Below are positions 41,488 through 50,348 of a stretch of DNA of 50,592 bases, piece after piece (position 1 is the first letter of the stretch; every line of letters starts with the position of its first letter). Location: contig CAILUI010000428.1 of the NCBI GenBank assembly GCA_903837355.1, positions 1 to 50,592 on the forward strand, read 5' to 3'. The translations under genes were made by a program, and so were the position numbers. Below the pieces are notes generated by a model that saw only the letters and a list, made by a program, of their open reading frames with translations, ran no database searches and was not told where the DNA came from. The stretch comes from an uncultured Victivallales bacterium (GTDB taxonomy: Bacteria > Verrucomicrobiota > Lentisphaeria > Oligosphaerales > JAFGRS01).

Positions 41488-42567
41488 TCACCCCTTGGCG
41501 TCGGTGGCCGGACCCGCACCGCAGCGCTTGGACAGCAGCCAGCGCTCACGCTTGATGAACTCGCCGTTCTCGAAGGTCTGTGCGCAAGCCTGCTTCTTCT
41601 CCAGGTGGTTGAAACAGCTCCGCATGCAGCCCCGTGAGCCCTCCACGCCGTAGCTCCCGGCCCCGGCGCCGCCACCCCAGTGCGCCAGTTGCCAGTGGCC
41701 GTCGACCAGATGCCCCGTGGGATCCTCGGCGGTGCGCCGCCAGGCGCCCAGCGACATCGGCCAACAGAGCTTATACCCCATGTCCTCAGTGCAGTTCTGC
41801 CGGGTGACATCGAACTCCCAGCCGGGTAACGACTGGTGCAGAAAGGGCGACACTTGCGGGTCCCCGCCGTGGTAACCCAAGGTGCAGCGCCCCATGTGCA
41901 CATCGCCCCACTCGTAGACCTTGTCCTCGATCTGCACCTTCACCGTCTTGCCCTCGCGCTGGTGCGGGATGGCCTGCGCCTGACAGCCCTTGACGCAGTT
42001 CATGCAGCGATCACAGATGGAGCCGGGCTCGACCAAGGGATCGGGCTCGACCTCCAGGTCGGTCAAGATCGCGGCCAGACGCACGCGCGGACCGAACTGT
42101 CGAGTCAGGAAAACCTTGGCCCAACCCGGCTCGCCAAGGCCGGCGCACGTACCCACCATGCGGATGGAGAAGTGCACCTCGGGGGCGACCGCGCCTGGAC
42201 GAATGGGCGCGTCCGGCGGCTGCGTTTCGGGCACGCCGGGGTAGTAGGGCACCGCCTCGAAGCCGTGGTCCTCGATGAAACAGGACGTCTCGTAGACCCC
42301 CATCGGGATGTAGAAGCTGTTGAGCAGTCCGTGGTACCCGAAATACGTGTAGGTTGGCCAGTACGTGCCTTCCTCGATACCGCGCCAGTTGCCGCGCAGG
42401 ATGCGCCGGGCCACGGCAATCACCGTGCGACACTCGGGAAAGATGCTGGACGGGTGCATGCGCACCGGCGCGTCCTTGAACCGCTCGATGTTGGCGAAGC
42501 CGACAAGATCCAGCCCCTGCGACTGGGCAAAGGCGCGGATCTGCTCTTTGGTTACTCGCGTGGGCAT
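41488..42567 (-). CDS. QueG/reductive-dehalogenase-like 4Fe-4S protein
   Basis: The ATG at 42567 follows GGGGAG by five bases. The 359-residue protein starts VTKEQIRAFAQSQGLDLVGF, with ERFKDAP and IFPECRTVIAVARRILRG, the corrinoid-domain-like N-terminal part of epoxyqueuosine reductase and dehalogenase relatives. Next is SICDRCMNCVKGCQAQAIP, a CxxCxxCxxxC ferredoxin motif. A second set of Cys appears near the end (GSRGCMRSCFNHLEKKQACA), so a second cluster is likely. It is a cytoplasmic redox protein; there is no twin-arginine signal. The gene lies 34 bp downstream of a paralogue (42602-43462). Function is not shown; the pair may act on an unusual substrate instead of queuosine. Confidence 0.8.
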   Translation of the reverse strand: MPTRVTKEQIRAFAQSQGLDLVGFANIERFKDAPVRMHPSSIFPECRTVIAVARRILRGNWRGIEEGTYWPTYTYFGYHGLLNSFYIPMGVYETSCFIEDHGFEAVPYYPGVPETQPPDAPIRPGAVAPEVHFSIRMVGTCAGLGEPGWAKVFLTRQFGPRVRLAAILTDLEVEPDPLVEPGSICDRCMNCVKGCQAQAIPHQREGKTVKVQIEDKVYEWGDVHMGRCTLGYHGGDPQVSPFLHQSLPGWEFDVTRQNCTEDMGYKLCWPMSLGAWRRTAEDPTGHLVDGHWQLAHWGGGAGAGSYGVEGSRGCMRSCFNHLEKKQACAQTFENGEFIKRERWLLSKRCGAGPATDAKG

Positions 42568-42601
42568 CGTCACTCCCCGGTGGGTGGTGGGTGTCGAGGG
42601 T

Positions 42602-43462
42602 TCAGCGCCCTGCCACCAGGCTGACTTCGCCCTGGGCGTTGCGGGCCCAGGCCGGACGGTTGCGGAACGGGTTCTCGAGCGCGTTCTCGATGCCGCGGAC
42701 CTGGTCAAGGTGATTGACGCAGGAGCGCACGCACAGGGCAGCGAGGCGGTCCGGCAAGCCGGCCGGATGATCGCCGTTTGGGCGGGCGCCGTTCTGGCAG
42801 CGCCGACAGACCGCGTAGTCGATGGCACCGACGCCCATGGCCTTGCCGGCAAGGGTCACGTCCTTGTCGCCCTTGAAGGCCTCCAGGGGGCAGCTCTTTG
42901 CACACGCACCGCAGTGATCGCAGACGGCCTTGCTGAGCAGAGGCGTGGCCGTCAGCGGCGCGTCGGTAAGGATGAGCTGAAACCGCTGCCGCGGGCCATA
43001 CTCGGGCGTCAACACCTCGCCACAGTAACCGATCTCCCCCAGGCCGGCCCGCACCGCGGCCTCGCGTACGTCGATCATGACGTTGGGCGCCGGCAAACCC
43101 GGCTTCACCGCCACCCCGGACGCTGGGATGCGCGCATCGAGATCCTGAATCGGACAGGCCTCCCAGCGCTGATCCTCAAGCCAGGTGGCGAGGCCGATGG
43201 TGGCGACGGCCAGCATGCGATCCTTGAGCCAGGCCAGGCCATACTGCCCGTAGATGTCGAACTGCGTGCCCTCTTCGACGCCACGCAGGGTACCGCGGGT
43301 AATGCGCTTGCCGAGCACGACCACGCTGCGGGTCTCGGGGAAGATCGAGCGCGGGTGATGATCGGCCGGCACCTCGTCGAAACGCTCGATCGGAGCCACG
43401 CCGACCAAGTCGACACGCGTCTGTTTCGCGAAGGCCAGGAATGCACTCGTCAGCGAATCCAT
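42602..43462 (-). CDS. QueG-like 4Fe-4S protein, paralogue of the downstream gene
   Basis: The ATG at 43462 has AAAGGACGGAGC upstream. The 286-residue product shares with its neighbour the start (FAKQTRVDLVGVAPIERFDE, IFPETRSVVVLGKRITRGTL) and the ferredoxin motif VCDHCGACAKSCPLEAF. Further Cys follow at VCRRCQNGAR and LCVRSCVNHL, which fit a second cluster. It lacks about 75 residues present in the neighbour. The two are read together and may form a heteromer. Confidence 0.8.
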   Translation of the reverse strand: MDSLTSAFLAFAKQTRVDLVGVAPIERFDEVPADHHPRSIFPETRSVVVLGKRITRGTLRGVEEGTQFDIYGQYGLAWLKDRMLAVATIGLATWLEDQRWEACPIQDLDARIPASGVAVKPGLPAPNVMIDVREAAVRAGLGEIGYCGEVLTPEYGPRQRFQLILTDAPLTATPLLSKAVCDHCGACAKSCPLEAFKGDKDVTLAGKAMGVGAIDYAVCRRCQNGARPNGDHPAGLPDRLAALCVRSCVNHLDQVRGIENALENPFRNRPAWARNAQGEVSLVAGR

Positions 43463-43547
43463 GCTCCGTCCTTTCGTGAGCCACGGCCCCGGGATCACCC
43501 CTTACCGAGTGCCTTCACCGCACCGGGGCAAGAGCTTCTGCTACCCG

Positions 43548-44591
43548 CTAAGGTGTGATTCCAAGCGCCGCGGCCACGCGGGCGCAAAGACCGTGAGCGT
43601 TGCCCCAGAAGAAGCCCTCGACGTCGGCGGCAGTCCAGCCAGCGCGCCGGGCCGCCTCCAGGGTTGCCGCGAGCATCTCGTAGTAGAAGAAGGTGAACTC
43701 GACGGTACTCGCGGGATCGTGAAGAGCGCTGCCGATGGCGTACGGCTCGGCCATCAGGTAGGCGTACTGGTCGTTGATCTCGACCGACTTACCGCGCAGC
43801 CAGGCGATAGGCGCATCGCTGCCGAAGAGAATGCGTTCGCGCGGGAAATGAGTGAAGGCGTAATGCAGGACGTCGGTATGGTTGACCATGGCGGTGTCCA
43901 ACCAGGCGTTCGGGCAACGCGCGATGCCATCGAGGTTGCCGACCACATTCCGATACCAGTAGGCCCGGCCGACATGCGCGAAGATGATCTGCGCCCGCGG
44001 ATAGCGCTGGCAGATCTCCACCATGTCGCGCTGGTTGTCGGGATCGGCCAAGCGCGACTCCCGTGGAATGTGCAGCATCACCACCAACCCGAGCGCGTCC
44101 GCCAAGGCCATCTGCGCTGCCGGCAGCATGTGCGGAATCCGCACGGCCTCGGCGTCCATGCCGGTGACATAGCTACGGTAGGGCTTGTAGCCGATCAGCC
44201 GGTTCGCGCGCAGGCGCTGCTCCAGCTCCGCCGCCGTGTCCTCAGGAGCGACCAGCGCCAGGCCGAAACGCATCCGCTGGTCAGAACTGGATCCCGTGTA
44301 GCGCGCCGCCGCGGCGCGGTCGCAATGCGAGTGCGGCGTACCGAAGGACAGCATGCCCGTTGTCCGTCCTGGCAGCACCACCTGGGTGGCATCCAGGAAC
44401 TGCTCCAGCGTGTGCTGCCCCCCAAAGCGGTTGTAGCACTCCCGCGGCGGCCACCCAAAACCTGGCGGGAAACAGGCCCGCTCGAAGACGTGCACATGCG
44501 CATCGAAGATGCGCTCCGGCAGGCCCGCGGCCACCAGCCGCCCGAAGAGCGCCCGGTCCCGCGCCGTCAGACTGACAGAGATGTCCTGCAT
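43548..44591 (-). CDS. Amidohydrolase family protein (amidohydrolase-2 type)
   Basis: The ATG at 44591 is the start I prefer, with GGGGTGG nine bases upstream; a TTG extension to 44627 is rejected. The 347-residue protein shows the metal-dependent barrel motifs RIFDAHVHVFERA, VVMLHIPRESRLADPDNQRD, IIFAHVGRAYWYRNVVGN and RERILFGSDAPIAWLRGK. These are the HxH, two His and the Asp of the amidohydrolase-2 (PF04909) class, which hydrolyse or decarboxylate ring compounds and amides. It follows the two 4Fe-4S genes in the opposite order of reading (upstream of them on the minus strand), so they may share a pathway. Confidence 0.85.
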   Translation of the reverse strand: MQDISVSLTARDRALFGRLVAAGLPERIFDAHVHVFERACFPPGFGWPPRECYNRFGGQHTLEQFLDATQVVLPGRTTGMLSFGTPHSHCDRAAAARYTGSSSDQRMRFGLALVAPEDTAAELEQRLRANRLIGYKPYRSYVTGMDAEAVRIPHMLPAAQMALADALGLVVMLHIPRESRLADPDNQRDMVEICQRYPRAQIIFAHVGRAYWYRNVVGNLDGIARCPNAWLDTAMVNHTDVLHYAFTHFPRERILFGSDAPIAWLRGKSVEINDQYAYLMAEPYAIGSALHDPASTVEFTFFYYEMLAATLEAARRAGWTAADVEGFFWGNAHGLCARVAAALGITP

Positions 44592-44610
44592 ACGATCGCA
44601 CCACCCCTGG

Positions 44611-45054
44611 CTACGGAAGTTGCTCAAGGTCGTTGAGGTCTTTGTGCCGACCGCTCGCCTTCTTGTTGGTCCTCAAATCGTCAAGGCAAATCAGGTTGAC
44701 GGCAACTCCGTCAACCTCAACCTCGACTCGCCGGGCGTAGCACGCGGCGAACTCGACCCCGGAGATGGTCGTGAGGATCTCAAGCCGCATCGGCGGAAGC
44801 CCCATGCGCACGATCTTGCCCGCTTCCGCGAACAGAGCCGTGGGCACGTCCTCGGCACGGAAACCAAACTCCACCAGTGCCGCCACCACGCGGGCAGCGT
44901 TCCGCGAACTCACGGCAATCCAGACGTCCATGTCACCAGTGGGGCGGGGATAGCCGTGGTAACCGACCGCGTACCCGCCGATGAGCAGGTACTCAACGCG
45001 GTGCGAACTCAACAACCTCAAGAACTCTTTGAAGTCGGGCGGTAGTCGGATCAT
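44611..45054 (-). CDS. Nucleotidyltransferase-fold protein (AbiEii-like toxin/antitoxin class)
   Basis: The 147-residue protein begins MIRLPPDFKEFLRLLSSHRV and has LLIGGYAVGYHGYPRPTGDM, then DVWIAVS, the GG...DxD nucleotidyltransferase core. The tail ICLDDLRTNKKASGRHKDLN is typical of the minimal nucleotidyltransferases of type IV-like toxin-antitoxin or HEPN/MNT pairs. The partner gene overlaps its start by 62 bp. Which of the two would be toxic is not shown by the sequence. Confidence 0.75.
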   Translation of the reverse strand: MIRLPPDFKEFLRLLSSHRVEYLLIGGYAVGYHGYPRPTGDMDVWIAVSSRNAARVVAALVEFGFRAEDVPTALFAEAGKIVRMGLPPMRLEILTTISGVEFAACYARRVEVEVDGVAVNLICLDDLRTNKKASGRHKDLNDLEQLP

Positions 45055-45229
45055 AGCCGAATGCGGTCTCCCGGAGGAACTCCACGGCTTCGAGTCGATC
45101 GAGAGGCGTTCTGCTCAGCCAGAACGCCTTCTCGTCCGATTCGCCCAACGCATCCCCCCACGTGACGACGGAGCGGTCGACGTCCGAGAAAGCCTCGCGT
45201 TCGGGTGTGAGGGCGCCTGGTCTCCGCAT
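44993..45229 (-). CDS. Small partner protein of the nucleotidyltransferase
   Basis: The ATG at 45229 has AAAGGAG six bases upstream. The 78-residue product reads FWLSRTPLDRLEAVEFLRET and YDPTTARLQRVLEVVEF at its end, a pattern found in small genes just before DUF6036/nucleotidyltransferase genes. It overlaps the next gene by 62 bp in another frame, so expression is strictly coupled. Function unknown. Confidence 0.7.
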   Translation of the reverse strand: MRRPGALTPEREAFSDVDRSVVTWGDALGESDEKAFWLSRTPLDRLEAVEFLRETAFGYDPTTARLQRVLEVVEFAPR

Positions 45230-45258
45230 CTTGTGCTCCTTTAGGCGACAGCCAGACC

Positions 45259-46323
45259 TCACGCCCACGCGCGGCACACGAAGCTCGTCAGCATATCCTC
45301 GTAGGCGCGCACGGCGGCGATCTCGACGGCCTCGTCGCGCCCGTGGATATCGCGCCCCGGCGTGCCGATGATGGCCACTGGGACCCCCAGGTCGGCGAAG
45401 TGGCGGGCGTCGGTGGCACCATTCATGCGCACCATGGACACCGGCCGTCCGAAGGCCGCCTCCATGGCCTGAGCCAGGTCGCGCAGGGCCGGCGTGGTCT
45501 CGTCAAACAGCACCACCGGGCAGGAGGTCCGCGCTTCGACCTGCAGTCCAGACACCGCCGCGAGGCGCTGCAGCCACGCCTCGGCGCCGCCCGCTTGCGT
45601 GTAGCGGAGGTTCAGGGTGAGGGTCGCCTGGTCCGGGATCCGGTTGGCCACGGTACCGCCCTGGACGATGGTCGGGGCCATGGTGTCGTGCCACTCGTCA
45701 CCCGCCCTGACCTCGGGGAACAGCGCCCGTACCTTCAGATACCCATCGATGAGCGCGTCGATGGCGTTCCGTCCCAGCCAGGGCATGGAGGAGTGCGCCG
45801 CCACGCCCGACGCCTTCAGCACACAGGTCAGAATCCCCTTCTGCGCCACGGCAACGGCGTAGGCCGCACCGTCGACGACGACCACCAGCCGGCGCGCGCC
45901 GTAGCCGCGCTCGACCAGGGCGGCGGTGGTCATGCCCCCGATCTCCTCATCGGCGCTGAACATGGCCCCGACCGACGCCTTGCCGCGACAGCGGATCACG
46001 GTCTGAGCGCAGAGCGCGACGCTGCCCAGGCAGTCGTTGGCGCCGCGCCCGTGCAGCCAACCCGCCTCCTCGCGCGGCTCAAACTGGTCCTCCTCGGCCG
46101 GCACCACGTCCACATGCGCGTTGAGTAGCACGACGGGCTGGTGCGTGGCCTCGGTCGCCGCATAGAGCACCTTCCGGCCGCCGCTCTCCTCGACGACGGT
46201 GTAGAGCCCCTCGCCCTGCAGGTAGGTTTGGAGGCGGTCCGTGACCGCATTCACGGCGCGCACATCGGCGCTGACGGGACGCAGCGCAATCAACTCCTTG
46301 AGCAGCTCGATGGTATCGCGCAT
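45259..46323 (-). CDS. M20-family zinc hydrolase (ArgE/DapE-like)
   Basis: The ATG at 46323 lies four bases after the upstream gene's stop, suggesting coupling. The 354-residue protein has the metal-binding and catalytic motifs VVLLNAHVDVVPAEEDQFEP (His and Asp), WLHGRGANDCLGSVALCAQ (Asp), AMFSADEEIGGMTT (Glu pair) and a dimerisation domain with GVAAHSSMPWLGRNAID. The last metal His is in ATDARHFADLG. This is the pattern of ArgE/DapE/peptidase M20 enzymes that hydrolyse N-acyl amino acids or small peptides. Substrate is not predictable. It is next to a sialate O-acetylesterase. Confidence 0.9.
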   Translation of the reverse strand: MRDTIELLKELIALRPVSADVRAVNAVTDRLQTYLQGEGLYTVVEESGGRKVLYAATEATHQPVVLLNAHVDVVPAEEDQFEPREEAGWLHGRGANDCLGSVALCAQTVIRCRGKASVGAMFSADEEIGGMTTAALVERGYGARRLVVVVDGAAYAVAVAQKGILTCVLKASGVAAHSSMPWLGRNAIDALIDGYLKVRALFPEVRAGDEWHDTMAPTIVQGGTVANRIPDQATLTLNLRYTQAGGAEAWLQRLAAVSGLQVEARTSCPVVLFDETTPALRDLAQAMEAAFGRPVSMVRMNGATDARHFADLGVPVAIIGTPGRDIHGRDEAVEIAAVRAYEDMLTSFVCRAWA

Positions 46324-46326
46324 CGT

Positions 46327-48555
46327 TCACCCCTTGCGCAGGTGCACCAGAACGCGCAACCGCGCCGCGCTGTACTGGCTGAGATTGCGCTGGAACGTCC
46401 AGTCACGCGTCTTCGCCGTATTGGCGTCGCCGTTGGGCATGACCGCCGACTCCGGGCTGTTGCCGATGCCGACGTCAGCATTCGGGCCGCCGTTCCAGCA
46501 GTTGATCGCAAACACCGTCTGCTTGGCCTCGGCATTGCCCACCTGCATCGAGCCATAGCCGTCCACCGGGTCGACCGGCTGATCGCCGAAGTCCCAGAGG
46601 TCGCTGGAGGCGTTCGGCACCGGCAGCGTGTTCGGGTGGCTGTAGTTGTTCGGCCAGAACTCGATGACGCCGCCGGTGAGGCCGGTGCCGGTGACGATGC
46701 CCTCGACGTTGGAGACAACATTGAGGTTCTTCACCATCTGCTGGAAGATGGCCTTGGCGGCGACCGCGGGCACGCCGAGTTTGCGGAGATCGTCGCTGAA
46801 GGCGTCCATCGACACATACACGAAACGCGTCTTCTCGCCAGGCTTGCGTAGCTCCAGCATGTAGGCCACGCGGTCGAAGGCGCCCTTGATCTCGGCGCTG
46901 CGGTCCACGCCGTAGCGGATGTCGTGGGCGAGAGTCTTCAGGTCGAGGTCGTAGAGCAGTTCGAGGTCTTTGGCCTCGGGCACCGACTTCGCCAGGACGT
47001 CGATCCGCGGCACCGTACCGGCACGGAACGGCCAGGCCGGCAGACCCTCCTTGTTCATCAGATTGGGTTCGGCCACTTTGTGCCAGGCAAAGCGCACCGC
47101 CACCGGCTGCGGCGCCGCGGCCGCCGACACCACGACCGCGGTGCCGTCAATGCGCGCCTCGGCGGGGACGAAGTCCTCGCCCTCGGCGTCGATCACCTCG
47201 AAGCCGCTCAGTGGCTTGTCGTCGCGCGCCGCGAGCCCCGTGCCCACGTGGTCGAACTCGAGGCGGATCGTGTTGCCCGCGAGGCTCATGGCGCGGTAGA
47301 CCGGCCCGGAGTCCTCCAGGCCAGTGCGGCCGTAGGTCCGCGCCAGCGCCAGGCGCGCCAGCCGGATGCCGACGGCCTGTTTGTTGGCCGGATGGATGTC
47401 TTTGATATTGCCGACGTCATGGATCACCGCCATACCGGCCCCGGGAATGGCGGCCGCCGCGGCCTGAGCCTCCCAGAAGCGCGGCAGCACGTCGTAGGCT
47501 TCTTGGCCGTACTCAAAGGGCGCGATCTGCACGAAGTAGAAGGGCATGTCCGGCTTGTTCCAGACCTGACGCCAGCCGCCAATCAGCGCCTTCATCTTAT
47601 CGGTGTAGAGCATGCCGTCGCCGTGGTTCGACTCACCCTGGTACCAGAGCGCGCCGCGCAATGCAAACGGCACCAGCCCCTGGATCATACCATTGTAGAG
47701 CATGGTCGGATCCTGGTGGCTCTGCAGCGGCAACAACCCCTTGGGGAACTCCGGGGCCGGCACCACCACCTGCTCCGCCGCCATGGCCTTGCGGGCCTCG
47801 GCCAGCCAGGTACTCATCACCCCCAGTTGGGCGCTGAGCTCGCGCTTGTGCACCGCCGATGACGGCAGCGTCAGGCCCACGCGGTCCGCGAACGCACTCA
47901 GGGTCGGCTCCTGCTGGAAGCCACACAGCGGCGTCCACGGCTCGATCAGGGTGCCGCCCCACGACGAGTTGATCAGACCGACGGGGACCTTGAGGTCTCG
48001 ATGTACGTCGCGCCCGAAGAAGTAGGCCACGGCCGAGAACCCCCCGACCGTCTCCGGGCTGCACACGGTCCATGTGCAGGGCGACACGTCCTTGCCCGGC
48101 AACGACGCGGGAACACGCGGCACCTCGAGATGCCGGATCTGCGGCCAGGTCGCCGCCGCCTTCTCCTGCTCGAAGTTGAGAGAACTGACCACGGTGAACT
48201 GCATGTTCGACTGGCCCGAGCACAGCCAAACTTCGCCGACTAGGACATCGGTCAGCGTCACCGTCGTCTTGCCCTTGACGGTCAACTCGAACGGCCCGCC
48301 CTCGGCGCGCGCCGGCAACGCCACGCGCCAGGCCCCGGCGGCGTCGGCAGTCGCCTCGGCGCTGGCCTTCTCCAGGGAGACCTGCACCACCTCACCCGGG
48401 TCCGCCCAACCCCAGACGGGAATGGCTTCGCCACGCTGCAGGACCATGTGATCCCCGAACACGGTCGGGAGACTGACCGCGGCGCCGCAAGACGCTGCGA
48501 AAACAGCCCCGGCAAGCAGGGCACCGGCGATCATCCGACGAGATCTGGAAACCAT
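46327..48555 (-). CDS. Secreted sialate O-acetylesterase-like protein with extra C-terminal domain
   Basis: The ATG at 48555 has GAGGAG with six-base spacing. The 742-residue protein has a signal peptide (MIAGALLAGAVFAASCGAAV); LAGAVFAASC could be read as a lipobox, but SLPTVFGDHMVLQRG following it is the usual start of these enzymes. An Ig-like domain precedes the SGNH-type catalytic domain, with VWLCSGQSNMQFTV (nucleophile Ser) and GALWYQGESNHGDG. DIHPANKQAVGIRLARLAL holds the acid His. After about residue 545 an extra domain of some 190 residues follows (LLYDLDLKTLAHDIRYGVDR, NCWNGGPNADVGIGNSPESA), unrelated to SIAE. It probably acts on acetylated sugars outside the inner membrane. Confidence 0.87.
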   Translation of the reverse strand: MVSRSRRMIAGALLAGAVFAASCGAAVSLPTVFGDHMVLQRGEAIPVWGWADPGEVVQVSLEKASAEATADAAGAWRVALPARAEGGPFELTVKGKTTVTLTDVLVGEVWLCSGQSNMQFTVVSSLNFEQEKAAATWPQIRHLEVPRVPASLPGKDVSPCTWTVCSPETVGGFSAVAYFFGRDVHRDLKVPVGLINSSWGGTLIEPWTPLCGFQQEPTLSAFADRVGLTLPSSAVHKRELSAQLGVMSTWLAEARKAMAAEQVVVPAPEFPKGLLPLQSHQDPTMLYNGMIQGLVPFALRGALWYQGESNHGDGMLYTDKMKALIGGWRQVWNKPDMPFYFVQIAPFEYGQEAYDVLPRFWEAQAAAAAIPGAGMAVIHDVGNIKDIHPANKQAVGIRLARLALARTYGRTGLEDSGPVYRAMSLAGNTIRLEFDHVGTGLAARDDKPLSGFEVIDAEGEDFVPAEARIDGTAVVVSAAAAPQPVAVRFAWHKVAEPNLMNKEGLPAWPFRAGTVPRIDVLAKSVPEAKDLELLYDLDLKTLAHDIRYGVDRSAEIKGAFDRVAYMLELRKPGEKTRFVYVSMDAFSDDLRKLGVPAVAAKAIFQQMVKNLNVVSNVEGIVTGTGLTGGVIEFWPNNYSHPNTLPVPNASSDLWDFGDQPVDPVDGYGSMQVGNAEAKQTVFAINCWNGGPNADVGIGNSPESAVMPNGDANTAKTRDWTFQRNLSQYSAARLRVLVHLRKG

Positions 48556-48608
48556 CCTTCGCTCCTCCATCTGCACGCTCAATACCCAACGCTTCACTGC
48601 AACCGGCC

Positions 48609-49217
48609 TCAGCCGGCACCGCCCGCCGGACGACGCACGGCCTGGCGAACCAGCAGTTCCCAGTACGCCGAGCGCGCCGCGGGAGTCACCCGCCGCACTT
48701 CGATGACCGACTCACCCGACAGGCCGCGCCAGGTCTCCACCTGCGAGCGGCGGCCGTAGATATCGCTACGTGGCAGGACGCTCGCCGGGGCCGTCGCCAC
48801 GTCGATGCCGCACTGCGGCGCGTAGACGGGGGGGACGCCCATCCCGGCCTCCAGCAGCAACCACGTCCCGCCCGCCTCGGCCACCCCGCGCAGTACCACC
48901 CAGTGCAGCGGGCACGCCGAGCGCCGCGCGTCGAGTTCGGCGTAGCCGTGCCGTTCCAGGCCGCGCACCACCAGCGGCATCTCCCCCGCACCCAGCCCAT
49001 ACGCCCGCAGCGGGCCCAACAGACCAAGGTACGCCAGCAGGGCGGTTAACTCGCGTTCCGTCACGGACAACGGCTGGCTGCGGTCCAGAATGCTGCCGGG
49101 GTTCAGCGTCGGATACAGATTGGCGATGGGAACCGTGGGCGGCTGGAACGGCGTCCGGCAGCCGGCCAGCAGGCCGAGCAGACTGACGGCCGCGAAAAGC
49201 ACCCGTACCCGCCGCAT
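48609..49217 (-). CDS. Lipoprotein of unknown function
   Basis: The ATG at 49217 begins MRRVRVLFAAVSLLGLLAGC, a lipoprotein signal with lipobox LAGC. The 202-residue protein has GLERHGYAELDARRSACPLH, then WVVLRGVAEAGGTWLLLEAG, a pattern that resembles C39-like papain-fold regions (Cys, His) but without enough motif to be sure. It ends in a basic tail. It lies 54 bp upstream of the sialate O-acetylesterase gene on the same strand. Confidence 0.7.
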   Translation of the reverse strand: MRRVRVLFAAVSLLGLLAGCRTPFQPPTVPIANLYPTLNPGSILDRSQPLSVTERELTALLAYLGLLGPLRAYGLGAGEMPLVVRGLERHGYAELDARRSACPLHWVVLRGVAEAGGTWLLLEAGMGVPPVYAPQCGIDVATAPASVLPRSDIYGRRSQVETWRGLSGESVIEVRRVTPAARSAYWELLVRQAVRRPAGGAG

Positions 49218-49335
49218 GACGCATTGCCCCTGGCTATAGTTGCCGGTTGCCGGGTGCTGCAAGCGGCGGGACCTGCCGACTGCCGGCTGCCGCCGAACCG
49301 CACCACCGATCCACCGGTCCAACCGTAGTGGTACC

Positions 49336-50340
49336 ATGCTGAACTGTCAACGTGGACGAGAACTGGAGGCCGCCGTGTTCCGCCGGGATCCGGCGGTCGC
49401 GACCTGCCTGGGCGCGCTCAACACGACCTGGCAGGAGCGCCTGCGTCTCTTCCGCGCCCGGGTCGGGCCGCCGTGGTGGGCTCCGGGGCTGGTGCTGACG
49501 CCCGAGTTGCGCGCCGGTTACGAGACCTATCTGCCCGTGGCCGAGTTCGCTGCCGACCTCGCCCGCCTGGGTGATCGGCTGTTGCCGCACCCGTCCTGGG
49601 TGCCGCACCTGTTGCGGGCACGTGACGGCGGCGCCTGCCCCCTCCCCCGGCCCGACGGTCCGGCCTCTCTGCCCGATCTCTGGGCGCTGCTGCCGGAGGC
49701 CCTCGCGGGTCACCTCTGCTTCGCTGCCGACGCTCTGCCGGCGCTGTTCTGCGCCCTCGCGGACCCGCCCCATTTCGGTACCGCTGCCGAACGTTACCCG
49801 GCGCAGCAGGAACGCTTCGCCGCGCTCTGTACCACCCACCCCCGAGGCCGCTTGCGGCTCCTGGACCTGGCCTGCGGCGTGGGCTTGGGGACCTTCGCCA
49901 GCGCCGCTCTGGCGGCAGGTTACGGCGGGCGCCGCGTCGATACCGTCGGCCTGACCCTCGAGCCCCTCGAGGCCTGGATGGCGGCGCAGCAGAGCCTGCC
50001 CCACGACCGGCCACGGCAACGCCGTCTGCAGGACCTGGCCGCTGGCGTCAGCGGTGTCCACTTCGCGGCGGCTGACGTACGCCGACTGCCCGTGCAAGGT
50101 CCCTTCGACATCATCCTCTGCAACGGCCTGATAGGCGGCACGCTACTCCACCATGGGCCCGACCTGCTCGACCTCCTGGCTGGCTGCTGCGGCGCGCTCG
50201 CGCCGGCCGGATGGCTGCTGATCGCGAATCGTTTCCACGACGGCCGCCGAACCCACGTCGAGCGCTTCGCCGAACTCGCGCGGGAACGCCGATGGGAGGT
50301 CGCTGGCGACTGGCATGACCTGGCACTGCGGCGCCGGTAG
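49336..50340 (+). CDS. SAM-dependent methyltransferase-like protein
   Basis: The ATG at 49336 is taken; the frame is open to 49240. The 334-residue protein has a helical N-terminal half (TTWQERLRLFRARVGPPWWA) and a C-terminal Rossmann methyltransferase domain: LRLLDLACGVGLGTFASAAL (motif I), HFAAADVRRLPVQGPFDIIL and CNGLIGGTLLHHGPDLLDLL. It resembles chemotaxis-CheR or class I methyltransferases of unknown substrate. It is divergent from the lipoprotein gene and ends the window's coding part. Confidence 0.75.
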   Translation: MLNCQRGRELEAAVFRRDPAVATCLGALNTTWQERLRLFRARVGPPWWAPGLVLTPELRAGYETYLPVAEFAADLARLGDRLLPHPSWVPHLLRARDGGACPLPRPDGPASLPDLWALLPEALAGHLCFAADALPALFCALADPPHFGTAAERYPAQQERFAALCTTHPRGRLRLLDLACGVGLGTFASAALAAGYGGRRVDTVGLTLEPLEAWMAAQQSLPHDRPRQRRLQDLAAGVSGVHFAAADVRRLPVQGPFDIILCNGLIGGTLLHHGPDLLDLLAGCCGALAPAGWLLIANRFHDGRRTHVERFAELARERRWEVAGDWHDLALRRR

Positions 50341-50348
50341 ATGGGGCC

